Below, piece after piece: positions 7,350 to 16,900 of a DNA stretch of 64,000 nt. The translations under genes and the position numbers were made by a program. A model generated the notes under the pieces. That model was not told the origin of the DNA and ran no database searches. It saw nothing but the letters and a program-made list of their open reading frames with translations. Every line of letters starts with the position of its first letter. The first letter of the stretch is position 1. The stretch is from Roseomonas haemaphysalidis (GTDB lineage Bacteria; Pseudomonadota; Alphaproteobacteria; Acetobacterales; Acetobacteraceae). The stretch is taken from positions 310,001-374,000 of the forward strand of contig NZ_CP061177.1 of assembly GCF_017355405.1 (NCBI RefSeq), written 5' to 3'.

Positions 7350-8873
7350 ATGCCGATCCTGGACTGGAACGGGGCCGCCGCTGTCGCGGAGGAGATCGCC
7401 GCCAGCTGGGCGGGCGGGCCGGGCGGCGCCATCGTGCTGTTCGACGTGGCCGGGCCGCGCGCCACCGCCGCCGGCGGGCTGGCGAGCGTCGAGCATGCCC
7501 TGCCCTTCACGCCCGACACGCCCAGCCGCTATGCCTCCATCAGCAAGCACCTGCTGGCCGCGACACTGCTGCTGGAGGAGATCGAGCTGCGCGCCCCGCT
7601 CGGCGTGCTGCTGGACGGGCTGCCCGGGCCGATCGGCGCGGTGCCGCTGGGGCGGGCGCTGGACATGACCGGCGCGCTGCCGGACATGATGGAGGTGCTG
7701 TGGCAGCAGGGCGTGCCCTTCACCGCCAGCCTGTCCGCCGCCGAGGTGCTGGCCGCGCTGCGGCGCCTTTCCGGCACCAACGCGCCGCCGGGCACGGAGA
7801 TGGCCTATTCCAACACCGGCTGGCGGCTGGCGCAGATGGTGCTGCCGGCGCAGCGCGGCGTCGAATATGCCGAGGCCTTGAGGCGCCGGCTGACCGCCCC
7901 GCTGGCGCTGGACATCACCTTGCCGCTGGACGAGGCCGAACCCGTGCCTGGCCTGGCCACCGGCTACTGGCGGGACGGCGCCACGCTGCGGCGCGGACGC
8001 TACGGCCTGCATTTCTCCGCCTCCGGCGGGCTGGCGGGCAGCGCGGCCACGCTGGCGCGCTGGGCGGCGGCGCTGCTGGCGGGGCAAGGTCCGCTGGCGG
8101 GCATGCTGGACCGGCTGTCGGCGCCCCGCTTCTTCGCCGATGGCACGCCCAGCGCCTATCGGCTGGGGCTGGTCAGCACCAGCCTGGGCGACGCGCCGCT
8201 GCTGACCCATGGCGGCTCCCTGCCCGGCTACCGCAACCACCTGATCCTGGCACCGGAGCATGGCGCCGGCGTGGTGCTGCTCGGCAATCGCGAGGAGGAG
8301 GCCCTGTGGCCCGCATTGCAGGTAATGGCCGCCCTGCTGGGCCAGCCGATGCCGCGCCCTGCCGGCAACCCCACCGGGCTGTTTGCCACGGCGGAAGGTC
8401 CCTTCTGGGCCGAGCTGCTGCCCGGCGCCATCGGCTTCATGGGCGGGCACGAGGCCTTGGTGGAAGATGGCGCGGGCGGCTTCCGCTCGCTGCCCGCTTA
8501 TCTCGACATCCGGCTGCGGCCCATGGCGGATGGCGCGCTGGAAGGCCATGTCGGCGGCGCCGCGCGGCGGCTGCTGCCCGTGCCGCCCGGGCTGGCGCTG
8601 GACCCGGGGCTCGCCGGCCGCTGGCGGGAGCCGGCATCGGGCGCCGAGCTGCTGGTGCGCCCCGACGGCACCGCGCGCCTGCCCTGGGCCGGCGGCCTGG
8701 GCGCGGAGACGGTGCTTACCCCCCTGCCCGGCGGCCGTGCCCTGGCATCGCTGGCGCATGCCATGTGGCGCCACCGCCCCTGCCTGTGGCGCGACGCGGA
8801 CGGTGCCCTGCGGCTGGCCGGGCACCGCGCCCGGGTGCTGCGTTTCCTGCCCCTTGGACCGGAGGTCTCATGA
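7350..8873 (+). CDS. S12-family serine hydrolase, D-aminopeptidase-like
   Basis: 507 aa penicillin-binding-protein/beta-lactamase-fold enzyme. The catalytic triad motifs are SISK (Ser63-Lys66), YSN in EMAYSNTGW (about residue 151) and HGG in LLTHGGSLPGY (about 292). After the roughly 330-residue catalytic domain come about 170 residues of small beta domains, an arrangement known from Ochrobactrum-type D-aminopeptidases. No signal peptide is visible, so it is likely cytoplasmic. Its stop overlaps the start of a peptide-type solute-binding protein as ATGA, suggesting that the imported peptide or D-amino-acid amide is the substrate. Esterase activity is an alternative. Confidence 0.8.
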   Translation: MPILDWNGAAAVAEEIAASWAGGPGGAIVLFDVAGPRATAAGGLASVEHALPFTPDTPSRYASISKHLLAATLLLEEIELRAPLGVLLDGLPGPIGAVPLGRALDMTGALPDMMEVLWQQGVPFTASLSAAEVLAALRRLSGTNAPPGTEMAYSNTGWRLAQMVLPAQRGVEYAEALRRRLTAPLALDITLPLDEAEPVPGLATGYWRDGATLRRGRYGLHFSASGGLAGSAATLARWAAALLAGQGPLAGMLDRLSAPRFFADGTPSAYRLGLVSTSLGDAPLLTHGGSLPGYRNHLILAPEHGAGVVLLGNREEEALWPALQVMAALLGQPMPRPAGNPTGLFATAEGPFWAELLPGAIGFMGGHEALVEDGAGGFRSLPAYLDIRLRPMADGALEGHVGGAARRLLPVPPGLALDPGLAGRWREPASGAELLVRPDGTARLPWAGGLGAETVLTPLPGGRALASLAHAMWRHRPCLWRDADGALRLAGHRARVLRFLPLGPEVS

Positions 8874-10447
8874 CGCGCTTCCGCCTCGCCCTCGCCCTGC
8901 TGGGCCTGATCCCCCTGGCATCGCCGCAGGCCCAGGATCTGCCGCCCGACCGCGTGCTGCGCGTGGCGCCGCATGCCGACCTGCGCACGCTGGACCCGGT
9001 CTTCGCCTCCATCGTCATCACCCGCATGCACGGGCTGATGATCTACGAGACGCTGTTCGCCTGGGATTCCAAGCTGCAGCCGCACCCGCAGATGGTGGAC
9101 AGCTTTTCCACCGCGCCGGACGGGCTGTCCTGGACCTTCACGCTGCGCCCGGGCCTGCTGTTCCATGACGGCCAGCCGGTGACCAGCCGCGACGTGGTCG
9201 CCTCCCTGAAGCGCTGGATGGCGCGGGACACGGTGGGCGGCAAGCTGGCGGAATACGCGGCCGGGCTGGAGGTGGTGGATGCGCGCAGCTTCGTGCTGCG
9301 GCTGAACAGGCCGATGGGGCTGGTGCCCTTCGCGCTCGGCTCCGCCGTCGGGCAGATCCCGGTGATCATGCGCGAAAGCGACGCCGCCACCGACCCGATG
9401 CGGCCGGTGACGACCACCATCGGCAGCGGTCCCTTCCGCTTCAACCGCGAGGAATGGCGCAGCGGCGCGCGCGTCGTCTACGACCGCAACCCCGACTACC
9501 GCCCGCGTGCCGAGCCGGCGGACGGGCTGGCCGGCGGCCGCGTGGTGAAGCTGGACCGCGTGGAATGGACCATCATGCCGGACCCGGCGACAGCCGCGGC
9601 GGCATTGCAGGCAGGCGAGATCGACATCTGGGAACAGCCCAGCCAGGACCTGCTGCCCGTGGTGGCACGCGCCCGCGGCGTGGCGGTGGACCGCTACGCC
9701 AGCCTGCCCAACCAGGCCATGCTGCGGCCCAACCACCTGTTCCCGCCGTTCAACGACCCGCGTGCCCGTTTGGCGATGGCCCTCGCCACCGACCAGGGCG
9801 ACTTCCTGGCGGCAGGCTTCGGCGACGAGCAGTGGTGGAAGCGCTGCGGGTCGTATTTCGTGTGCGGCAGCCCCAACGGCACCGAGGCCGGCGCCGAGCC
9901 CTATGCGGCGCCCGACCTGGACCGCGCCCGCCGGCTGCTGGCCGAAAGCGGCTACAAGGGCGAGCGGGTGGTGCTGAACTCCTCCTACGACATCGCGCCG
10001 ATCGGCCGCATGGCGGAGGTCGCGGCGGAATCGCTCCGCAGGATCGGCATGAACGTGGACCTGCAGTTCGCCGACTGGGGCACCGTGACCACGCGGCAGG
10101 CCAACCGGGGCCCGGTGTCGGAGGGCGGCTGGAACCTGTTCGTCACCACCGCCTCGGGCGCCACCATGCAGTCGCCCGTCACCAACATCGGCACCAACAT
10201 GGGCTGCGACCGCGCCTGGTCCGGCTGGCCCTGCGACGGGGAAGCCGAGCGCCTGCGCGGCGCCGTGGTGGACGCGCCGGACGAGGCCGCGCGGCAGGCC
10301 GCGACGGCAGCGCTGCACCGCCGGCTGGCGGAGGTGCAGCCCTACCGCGTGCTGGGGCAATACGACCAGCCCTATGCCCGCCGCGCCAACGTGTCCGGCG
10401 TGCTGAACGCCCCGGTCATGGTGTTCTGGAACATCGAGAAGAAGTAA
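8870..10447 (+). CDS. Peptide/opine-type ABC solute-binding protein (SBP family 5)
   Basis: 525 aa periplasmic binding protein with a signal peptide (LALALLGLIPLASPQAQ) and the family-5 signature region PDGLSWTFTLRPGLLFHDGQ followed by the long DppA/OppA-type fold. ATG 8870 overlaps the hydrolase stop as ATGA, and GGAGG lies just upstream. No permease or ATPase genes are adjacent, so it must either use a transporter encoded elsewhere or act as an orphan. A hairpin follows its stop. Confidence 0.87.
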   Translation: MTRFRLALALLGLIPLASPQAQDLPPDRVLRVAPHADLRTLDPVFASIVITRMHGLMIYETLFAWDSKLQPHPQMVDSFSTAPDGLSWTFTLRPGLLFHDGQPVTSRDVVASLKRWMARDTVGGKLAEYAAGLEVVDARSFVLRLNRPMGLVPFALGSAVGQIPVIMRESDAATDPMRPVTTTIGSGPFRFNREEWRSGARVVYDRNPDYRPRAEPADGLAGGRVVKLDRVEWTIMPDPATAAAALQAGEIDIWEQPSQDLLPVVARARGVAVDRYASLPNQAMLRPNHLFPPFNDPRARLAMALATDQGDFLAAGFGDEQWWKRCGSYFVCGSPNGTEAGAEPYAAPDLDRARRLLAESGYKGERVVLNSSYDIAPIGRMAEVAAESLRRIGMNVDLQFADWGTVTTRQANRGPVSEGGWNLFVTTASGATMQSPVTNIGTNMGCDRAWSGWPCDGEAERLRGAVVDAPDEAARQAATAALHRRLAEVQPYRVLGQYDQPYARRANVSGVLNAPVMVFWNIEKK

Positions 10448-10456
10448 CGGCTTTCG

Positions 10457-10499
10457 CTGATAGCCGGGAAGGGTCGGCGCCCCTCCCGGCCCGTATCAG
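10457..10499. terminator. Bidirectional hairpin between convergent genes
   Basis: An outer stem CTGATA (10457-10462) / TATCAG (10494-10499) encloses an inner GCCGGGA-type stem with CCTCCCGGC (10482-10490). It lies between the stops of the binding-protein gene and the pdxI-like gene and could end transcripts from both sides. Confidence 0.6.
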
Positions 10500-11365
10500 G
10501 CCGCGCCGATCCCATCCAGCGCCGCCACCGCGTCCTCCGGCAGGTGCAGTTCCGCCGCCGCGAGGTTTTCCCGCAGATGCGCGACGGAGGAGGTGCCGGG
10601 GATCAGCAGGATGTTCGGCGCGCGCCGCAGCAGCCAGGCCAGGGCCACCTGCATGGGCGTGGCGCCCAGCCGCGCCGCCACGCCGGTCAGCGCCGAGGAT
10701 TGCAGCGGGCTGAAGCCGCCCAGCGGAAAGAACGGCACGAAGGGGATGCCGTCACGGGCCAATTCGTCGATCAACGCGTCGTCGCCGCGATGCGCCAGGT
10801 TGTACTGGTTCTGCACGCAGGCGATCTCGCAGATGCGGCGTCCTTCCGCGACCTGCGCGGGCGTGACGTTGCTGAGCCCGATGTGGCGCACCAGCCCCTG
10901 CCGCTGCAGCTCGGCCAGCACGGACAGCGGCGCTTCCAGCGACCCCTCGGCCGGGCCGTGCACGCTGAACATGCTGCGCAGGTTGACCACCTCCAGCACG
11001 TCCAGGCCCAGGTTGCGCAGGTTGTCGTGCACTGCCTTTGTCAGCTCCTCGCGCGAGAAGGCCGGCAGCCAGGCACCCTTGTCGTCCCGCCGCGCGCCGA
11101 TCTTGGTGACCAGGGTGAGCCCGGCGGGATACGGCGCCAGCGCCTCGCGGATCAGCTGGTTGGTGACGTGCGGGCCGTAGAAGTCGCTGGTGTCGATGTG
11201 GTCCACGCCGCCTTCCACCGCCGCCCGCAGCACGGCGATCGCCGCGTCGCGGTTTCGCGGCGGGCCGAATACGCCGGGGCCGGCGAGTTGCATGGCGCCG
11301 AAGCCGAGCCGGCTGACGTCGCGGCCGCCGAGCGTGAAGCGGCCGGCCTTGCTGAGCAGGGTCAT
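10496..11365 (-). CDS. pdxI: Aldo/keto reductase, YdbC/PdxI (pyridoxal reductase) type
   Basis: 289 aa single-domain NADPH-dependent reductase. From memory it matches E. coli YdbC/PdxI closely along its whole length, including LGFGAMQLAGPGVFGPPR, HIDTSDFYGPHVTNQ, VHDNLRNLGLDVLEVVNLR, FFPLGGFSPLQSS and LIPGTSSVAHLRENLAA. Asp and Tyr of the catalytic set are in DTSDFYG and Lys in VTKIGAR; the usual His position carries Asn (VVNLR), as in that subfamily. The likely reaction is pyridoxal to pyridoxine in vitamin B6 salvage. It is divergent from a LysR regulator 91 nt away, a common layout for local control. Confidence 0.85.
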   Translation of the reverse strand: MTLLSKAGRFTLGGRDVSRLGFGAMQLAGPGVFGPPRNRDAAIAVLRAAVEGGVDHIDTSDFYGPHVTNQLIREALAPYPAGLTLVTKIGARRDDKGAWLPAFSREELTKAVHDNLRNLGLDVLEVVNLRSMFSVHGPAEGSLEAPLSVLAELQRQGLVRHIGLSNVTPAQVAEGRRICEIACVQNQYNLAHRGDDALIDELARDGIPFVPFFPLGGFSPLQSSALTGVAARLGATPMQVALAWLLRRAPNILLIPGTSSVAHLRENLAAAELHLPEDAVAALDGIGAA

Positions 11366-11456
11366 GGGTTTCTCCTGTGGGTGCCGTGAAGCTAGGCCCT
11401 GTCCCGGCGCGCGATAACGGGGCAGAATCGGCACGCCCCGTGCGGAATGGCGAACA

Positions 11457-12413
11457 ATGCAGGCTGACCTTGGCGACCTCCAGGCCTTTCTCGCGGTCGC
11501 CCGCGCCGGCGGCTTCCGCGAGGCGGCGCGCGCGGCGGGCGCCAGCGCCTCGGGGCTGAGCGAGGCGGTGCGCCGGCTGGAAACCCGGCTTGGCGTGCGG
11601 CTGCTGCACCGGACCACGCGCAGCGTCGCGCCCACGGAAGCCGGCGCGCGGCTGCTGGAGCGGCTCGGCCCGGCGCTGGGCGAGGTGGCGGCGGCGATGG
11701 ACGTGGTCAATGGGTTCCGCGACCGGCCGGCGGGCACGCTGCGGCTGAACGTGCCGGTCAGCGCGGCCCGGCTGGTGCTGCCCCGGATCGTGCCGCCGTT
11801 CCTGTCCGCCTTTCCCGAGATCCGCCTGGAGGTGATCGCGGAAGACAGCTTCGTGGATGTGCTGGCCGCCGGCTGCGACGCCGGCATCCGCTACGACGAG
11901 CGCCTGGAGCAGGACATGATCGCGGTGCCCATCGGGCCGCGCCTGCAGCGCTTCGCCACCGCGGCATCGCCCGCCTACCTGCACCGCCACGGCCGGCCCG
12001 CCCACCCGCGCGACCTGCTGGGCCATGCCTGCCTGCGCAGCCGCTTCAGCAGCGGCGCCATGCCCGTGTGGGAATTCGAGCGCGACGGCGAGGTGGTGCG
12101 CGTGGACCCGGCCGGGCCGCTGCTGGTCAACGCCGGCGCGGCAACGGACCTGGCCGTGGAGGCCGCCATCGCCGGCACCGGCGTCGTCGCGCTGTTCGAG
12201 GACTGGCTGCGCCCGCACCTCGACAGCGGCGCGCTGGAGCCGGTGCTGGAGCCCTGGTGGCCGTGCTTTTCCGGCCCTTTCCTGTATTACCCGGGGCGGC
12301 GCCTGGTGCCGGCGCCGCTGCGCGCCTTCATCGACTTCGTGCGCGCTTCCGCGGCCGGGTCGGACTCGCCGTCACGCTCCGCCGCGCACAGCTTCTCCAC
12401 CGACGCCTCGTAG
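11457..12413 (+). CDS. LysR-family transcriptional regulator
   Basis: 318 aa. The N-terminal winged helix-turn-helix is clear (DLQAFLAVARAGGFREAARA then SGLSEAVRRLETRLGVRLLH), followed by the two-lobed effector domain (PAGTLRLNVPVSAARLVLPR). The effector ligand cannot be read from sequence. It lies divergent from the pdxI-like reductase and may regulate that gene and itself from the 91-bp shared region. The last 127 bp overlap the 3' end of the convergent photolyase gene; the LysR reading frame there (AAGSDSPSRSAAHSFSTDAS) is past the conserved domain. Confidence 0.88.
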   Translation: MQADLGDLQAFLAVARAGGFREAARAAGASASGLSEAVRRLETRLGVRLLHRTTRSVAPTEAGARLLERLGPALGEVAAAMDVVNGFRDRPAGTLRLNVPVSAARLVLPRIVPPFLSAFPEIRLEVIAEDSFVDVLAAGCDAGIRYDERLEQDMIAVPIGPRLQRFATAASPAYLHRHGRPAHPRDLLGHACLRSRFSSGAMPVWEFERDGEVVRVDPAGPLLVNAGAATDLAVEAAIAGTGVVALFEDWLRPHLDSGALEPVLEPWWPCFSGPFLYYPGRRLVPAPLRAFIDFVRASAAGSDSPSRSAAHSFSTDAS

Positions 12414-13759
12414 GCCTTGGCGTCGATCTTGCGCAGCGAGTTCTCGCTCTGGTAGCGCACGGTGCCGAAGACAGGCCGCCGCGCCCAGGGGCGGTCGTGC
12501 AGCCCGTAGACCCAGGCGACGTTGGTGAAGGAATTGGCGTCCCGCCCGTCCAGGAAATACCGGTTGTTGATGCGCAGCGTACGCTCGAAGCCCTGCTCCG
12601 GCGTATCCGACCATTCCAGGATCTTCTTGCCCCAGTACATGCGCAGGTGGTTATGCATGTATCCGGTTTCCCGCATCTCGGCCATCGACACGTTCCAGTA
12701 GTGGTCGTGCGTCTTGCCTTCGCACAGCTCCTCGTCGCTGTAGCGGTGCGGGCGCTTGTCCTTGGCGTGCTCCTGCAGCGCCCCGCGCGCCCAGGCGGGG
12801 ACAGCCTTGTCGTAGCGGTCGTAACCCTCGGTATAGTGCACGTGGTTCATCGCCAGCTCGCGGCGCACCACCACTTCCTCGATAAAGGCGGTGCGGTCCT
12901 CGTCCTTGCCACCCTTCGCGGCCTGCACGGCCAGCACGATCTCCACCGGCGAGATCTGGCCGAAATGCAGGTAGGGGCTCATGTGCGACGCGGCGCCGGC
13001 CTCGGGCTTGCCGCGCTCGGCGCCGTAGTTGCGGAACGGACCGGCGAGATAGGCCTTCAACAGCCGGCGCGCCTCCGTTTCTCCACCGCGGAAGCGCCGC
13101 ACCGGGGAAACATCGCGGTCCAGCGTCATGCCCGCCAGCACCGCCGCCGGGTCGGACATGTCCATGCCCTTGAGCGACAATCCTGCCGCGCTATGCTTCA
13201 CCTTCACGGGGCTGATGTCGTGCAGGAAGTCGGCCATGCGGCGGCCGATCTTGGGGCGCAGGGTGCGGGCCGCGTGCTCGTGCTTGTCGGACGCGACCTC
13301 CACCGGCACCACCACGTCGCCTTCCACCTGCACCACGCGCAGCTTGGCGCTCTTCAGGATCTCCGCGTACCACTGCTTCTGGATGGCCAGGTAGCCGCGG
13401 TCCAGCACCAGCAGCGCGGCGCGCTTGGACAAGTCGATGGCCACCTCGGCCGGCGAACCCTTGCGTGCCACGAATGCGATGCCCCGCTTGGCCAGCCCCG
13501 CGGCGGCATCCGCCAGCCCTTCCAGCAGAAAGGCGTAGTGGCGGGCATTGGCTTCGGGAAAGCCGTTGGAGCCGTCGAGCAACCCGAAACAGGCGACCAC
13601 CGGCAGGCCCAGGCGGTTCGCCTCCTCCACCGCCAGCTCCAGCGCCGGGTTGCACCGCGACCGGTTCGCCTGCTGCAGCAGGCACAACACGTAGTCGGCC
13701 CCGTCGCGCGGCTCCGCCTCATGCAGTACGCGGATTCGCTCCGCCTCGATCCTCGCCAA
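12287..13759 (-). CDS. phr: Class II CPD photolyase
   Basis: 490 aa FAD enzyme that uses blue light to split cyclobutane pyrimidine dimers. Class II is indicated by RMYWGKKILEW and TGYMHNHLRMYWGKK near residues 400-415, the segment NNRYFLDGRDANSFTNVAWVYG, and an N-terminal domain with NPALELAVEEANRLGLPVV. The C-terminal 35 residues are basic, low-complexity and not conserved; this tail produces the 127-bp antisense overlap with the LysR gene. It is divergent from the Mfd-like gene, 155 nt apart, so a shared or facing promoter pair is likely. Confidence 0.92.
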   Translation of the reverse strand: MARIEAERIRVLHEAEPRDGADYVLCLLQQANRSRCNPALELAVEEANRLGLPVVACFGLLDGSNGFPEANARHYAFLLEGLADAAAGLAKRGIAFVARKGSPAEVAIDLSKRAALLVLDRGYLAIQKQWYAEILKSAKLRVVQVEGDVVVPVEVASDKHEHAARTLRPKIGRRMADFLHDISPVKVKHSAAGLSLKGMDMSDPAAVLAGMTLDRDVSPVRRFRGGETEARRLLKAYLAGPFRNYGAERGKPEAGAASHMSPYLHFGQISPVEIVLAVQAAKGGKDEDRTAFIEEVVVRRELAMNHVHYTEGYDRYDKAVPAWARGALQEHAKDKRPHRYSDEELCEGKTHDHYWNVSMAEMRETGYMHNHLRMYWGKKILEWSDTPEQGFERTLRINNRYFLDGRDANSFTNVAWVYGLHDRPWARRPVFGTVRYQSENSLRKIDAKAYEASVEKLCAAERDGESDPAAEARTKSMKARSGAGTRRRPG

Positions 13760-13914
13760 TCCCGCCCCCTGCCATCAGTACCAGGGAAGGCAGATATGGC
13801 CGATCTGCCTGCCGACAACCCGTCGTCGGCGCGGGGCCGGCGGCAAAAGCCACCATGCCACCCTTCGCCGTTTTGGTGCGTTTCACCCGCAACGTCGATC
13901 GGGAGCGATGAAGC

Positions 13915-16900
13915 ATGGCAGCGTGGGTGGCAGAACCGGAGGGCCTTCTGGCCGCGCAGCTGACCGAATGCGTTTCGCGGTCCGGCGGCATGGTGTTCCT
14001 GGCCCGCAGCGAGGCCCGTGCCGGCCGCCTGGCCCGTGCCGCCGCCGCCCTGGCCCCCAGGCTCCGCGTGGTCCTGCTTCCGGGCTGGGACTGCCTGCCC
14101 TACGACCGCGGCTCGCCTTCGCGGCAAAGCATGGGACTGCGCATGGCCGCGCTGCGGGCCCTGTCGGCTGGCACGGACGAGCCGGTCCTGCTGTTCGCCG
14201 GCATCGAGGCCGCGACCCAGCGCCTGCCGCCGCCCGGGGCGCTGGCGGAACTGAGGTTCCGCACTGGCGACGCCTTTGACGAGGCGGCGGCGGCGCGCCG
14301 CCTGGCGCAGCTCGGCTACATGCTGGACGACCGGGTGGACGAGCCGGGTGAGGCGGCGCTGCACGGCAGCGTGCTGGATGTGTTTCCCCCCGGCGACGGC
14401 GTGCTGCCTTGCCGCATCGAGCACGAGGATGGCCGGATCCTATCGATCCGGCGCTATGACCCGCTGACCCAGCGCAGCGTGGACGAACCCGAGGACGGCG
14501 TGACGCTCGGCCCCGCCTCCGAGGTGGTCTGGCCCGAGGATGCGACGGAGCACCACGCCCAGGGCATCGAGCATGCCCTGCCCGACATCTACCCCACGCT
14601 GGTCGCCGTGTTCGACCTGTTGCCCGGCGCCGCCGTGCTGGCCGACCCGGAGGTGGAGGAGCTGCGCGTGCAGCGCGGCGCCGAGGTGGCCGACGCATTC
14701 CGATCCCGCTTCAGTTTCGCGCAGCCCGGGTCCGACCTGCGCCCGGCATCGGAACCCGCGCGCCTTTATCTGGACGATGCCGCCTGGGAACAGGCGTTAG
14801 CCGGCCGCGCGGTCACGGTGCTGGACGCGGCGCCCGAAGACCCGCAAGGCAGCATCCCCAGCTTTGTCGCCATGCGCGAGCCGGAGGAGGCTTTTCTGGC
14901 CTTTCTGTCGGAGCAGCTGGAGGCCGGCCGCCGCGTCGCCCTGTCGGGCCACGACCGGCAGCGCACCCGCGCGCTGGCGCGGCTGGCGCGCGACCGCGCC
15001 GGGCTGGATGCCGTGGAGTTCGCCGATTGGGCGGCAGTGCGGGCCGCGCCCCCCGGCAGCTTCGGCGTGATGCGGGGTCAGCTGGACACCGGTTTCTCCG
15101 ACGGCGCGGCGGTGGTGGTCGCGCCGGACGACGTGCGCGTCGGCCAGCGCCTGCATGAATCCTTTCGCCGCGAGATTCCTGGCCTGGGCGACACGGTGCT
15201 GCAGCCGGGCGACGCGGTGATCCACCTGGACCACGGGCTCGGTGCGCTGCGCGGGGTGGAAACGGTGACGGTGGCCGACGTGCCGATGGATTGCCTGGCG
15301 CTGGAATACGCCGGCGGCACCAAGCAGCTGGTTCCGCTGGACGAGATGGATCGCATCTGGCGCTACGGCGCGGAAGCCGAGGGCGTGACGCTGGACCGGC
15401 TGGGCGGCACCTCCTGGCCCAGGCGGCGCGCCGAGGTGGAAGCGCAGGTGGCGGACTCCGCCCGCGCCCTGTGCCGCATGGCGCGGGAGCGCGCGCAGCG
15501 CACCGCGCCCGTGCTGCGCGCACCCGCCCGCGCCTACCACCGCTTTGCCGCACGCTTCCCCTATGCGCTGACGCCGGACCAGGCGGATGGCATCGACGCC
15601 GTGCTGGCCGACCTCGCTTCCGGCACCCCGATGAACCGGCTGGTCTGCGGCGATGTCGGCTTCGGCAAGACCGAAGTGGCGCTGCGCGCCGCCGCCGTAG
15701 CTGCCCTGGCCGGCCGGCAGGTGGCGGTTCTGGCGCCCACCACGGTGCTGGTGCGCCAGCACCTCAACACCTTTCGCCGCCGCTTTGCCGGCATGAAGCT
15801 GGACGGCCGGCCGATCCGCATTGAGCAGTTGTCCCGCCTGTGCTCGGCCGCCGAGGCCAGGGCGGTGAAGGCCGCGGTCGCCGACGGCACCGTGCACATC
15901 GTCGTCGGCACCCAGGCGCTAGCCGGCAAGGATGTGCGCTTCGCCGGACTCGGCCTCGTGGTTGTGGACGAGGAGCAGCGCTTCGGTGCGCGGCAGAAGG
16001 CGGCGCTGCGCCGCATGGGCGAGGACGTGCACCACCTCGCCATGACGGCGACGCCGATCCCGCGCACGCTGCAATCGGCGCTGGTGGGGCTGGAGGATCT
16101 CAGCATCATCGCCACGCCCCCGGGCCGGCGCCAGCCGATCCGCACCGTGCACGTGCCGATGGACGATGCGGTTCTGCGGCAGTCGCTGTCGCGCGAGAAG
16201 CGGCGCGGCGGGCAAAGCTTCGTGGTCTGCTCGCGCATCGAGGACCTGCCCGATATGCGCGCGCGCATCCAGCAGGCAATGCCGGAGCTCTCCATCATCG
16301 AGGCGCATGGCGCGCTGCCGGCCGACGAGGTGGACAGCGCCCTGGTGCGCTTCGCCGAGGGCGAGGGCGACGTGCTGCTGTCCACCAACATCGTGGAAAC
16401 CGGGCTGGACGTGCCGCGCGCCAACACCATGCTGGTGCACCGCGCGGACCGCTTCGGCATCGGTCAGTTGCACCAGCTGCGCGGCCGCGTCGGCCGCGGG
16501 CGCACCCGGGGCAGCATCGTGCTGCTGACCGACCCGGCGGAGCCGCCCAGCGAGCTGACGCGCAAGCGCCTGAAGACGCTGGAGGCCTTTGACCGCATCG
16601 GCGCCGGCTTCGCCATCAGCGCGCGCGACATGGACCTGCGCGGCGCGGGCGACCTTTTGGGTGAAACCCAGGCCGGGCACATGAAGCTGATCGGCCTCGA
16701 CTTCTACCAGCACATGCTGCAGGGCGCGCTTTGCCAGGCCCGCGGCGAGGCGGTGCGGGAAGACTGGACGCCGGCGCTGTGCATGGCCGTGCCCGCCGGC
16801 ATCCCGCGCAGCTACGTGGAGGAGGAAGCGACGCGGGTGGAACTGCATGTCCGGTTGGCCGCCATCCTGCGCCGGGGCGATGCCATCGCGCTGGGCGACT

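Noticed and set aside
12068..13963. A 631-codon plus-strand frame opposite the photolyase
   Set aside because: No recognisable domain, while the opposite strand encodes an intact class II photolyase.
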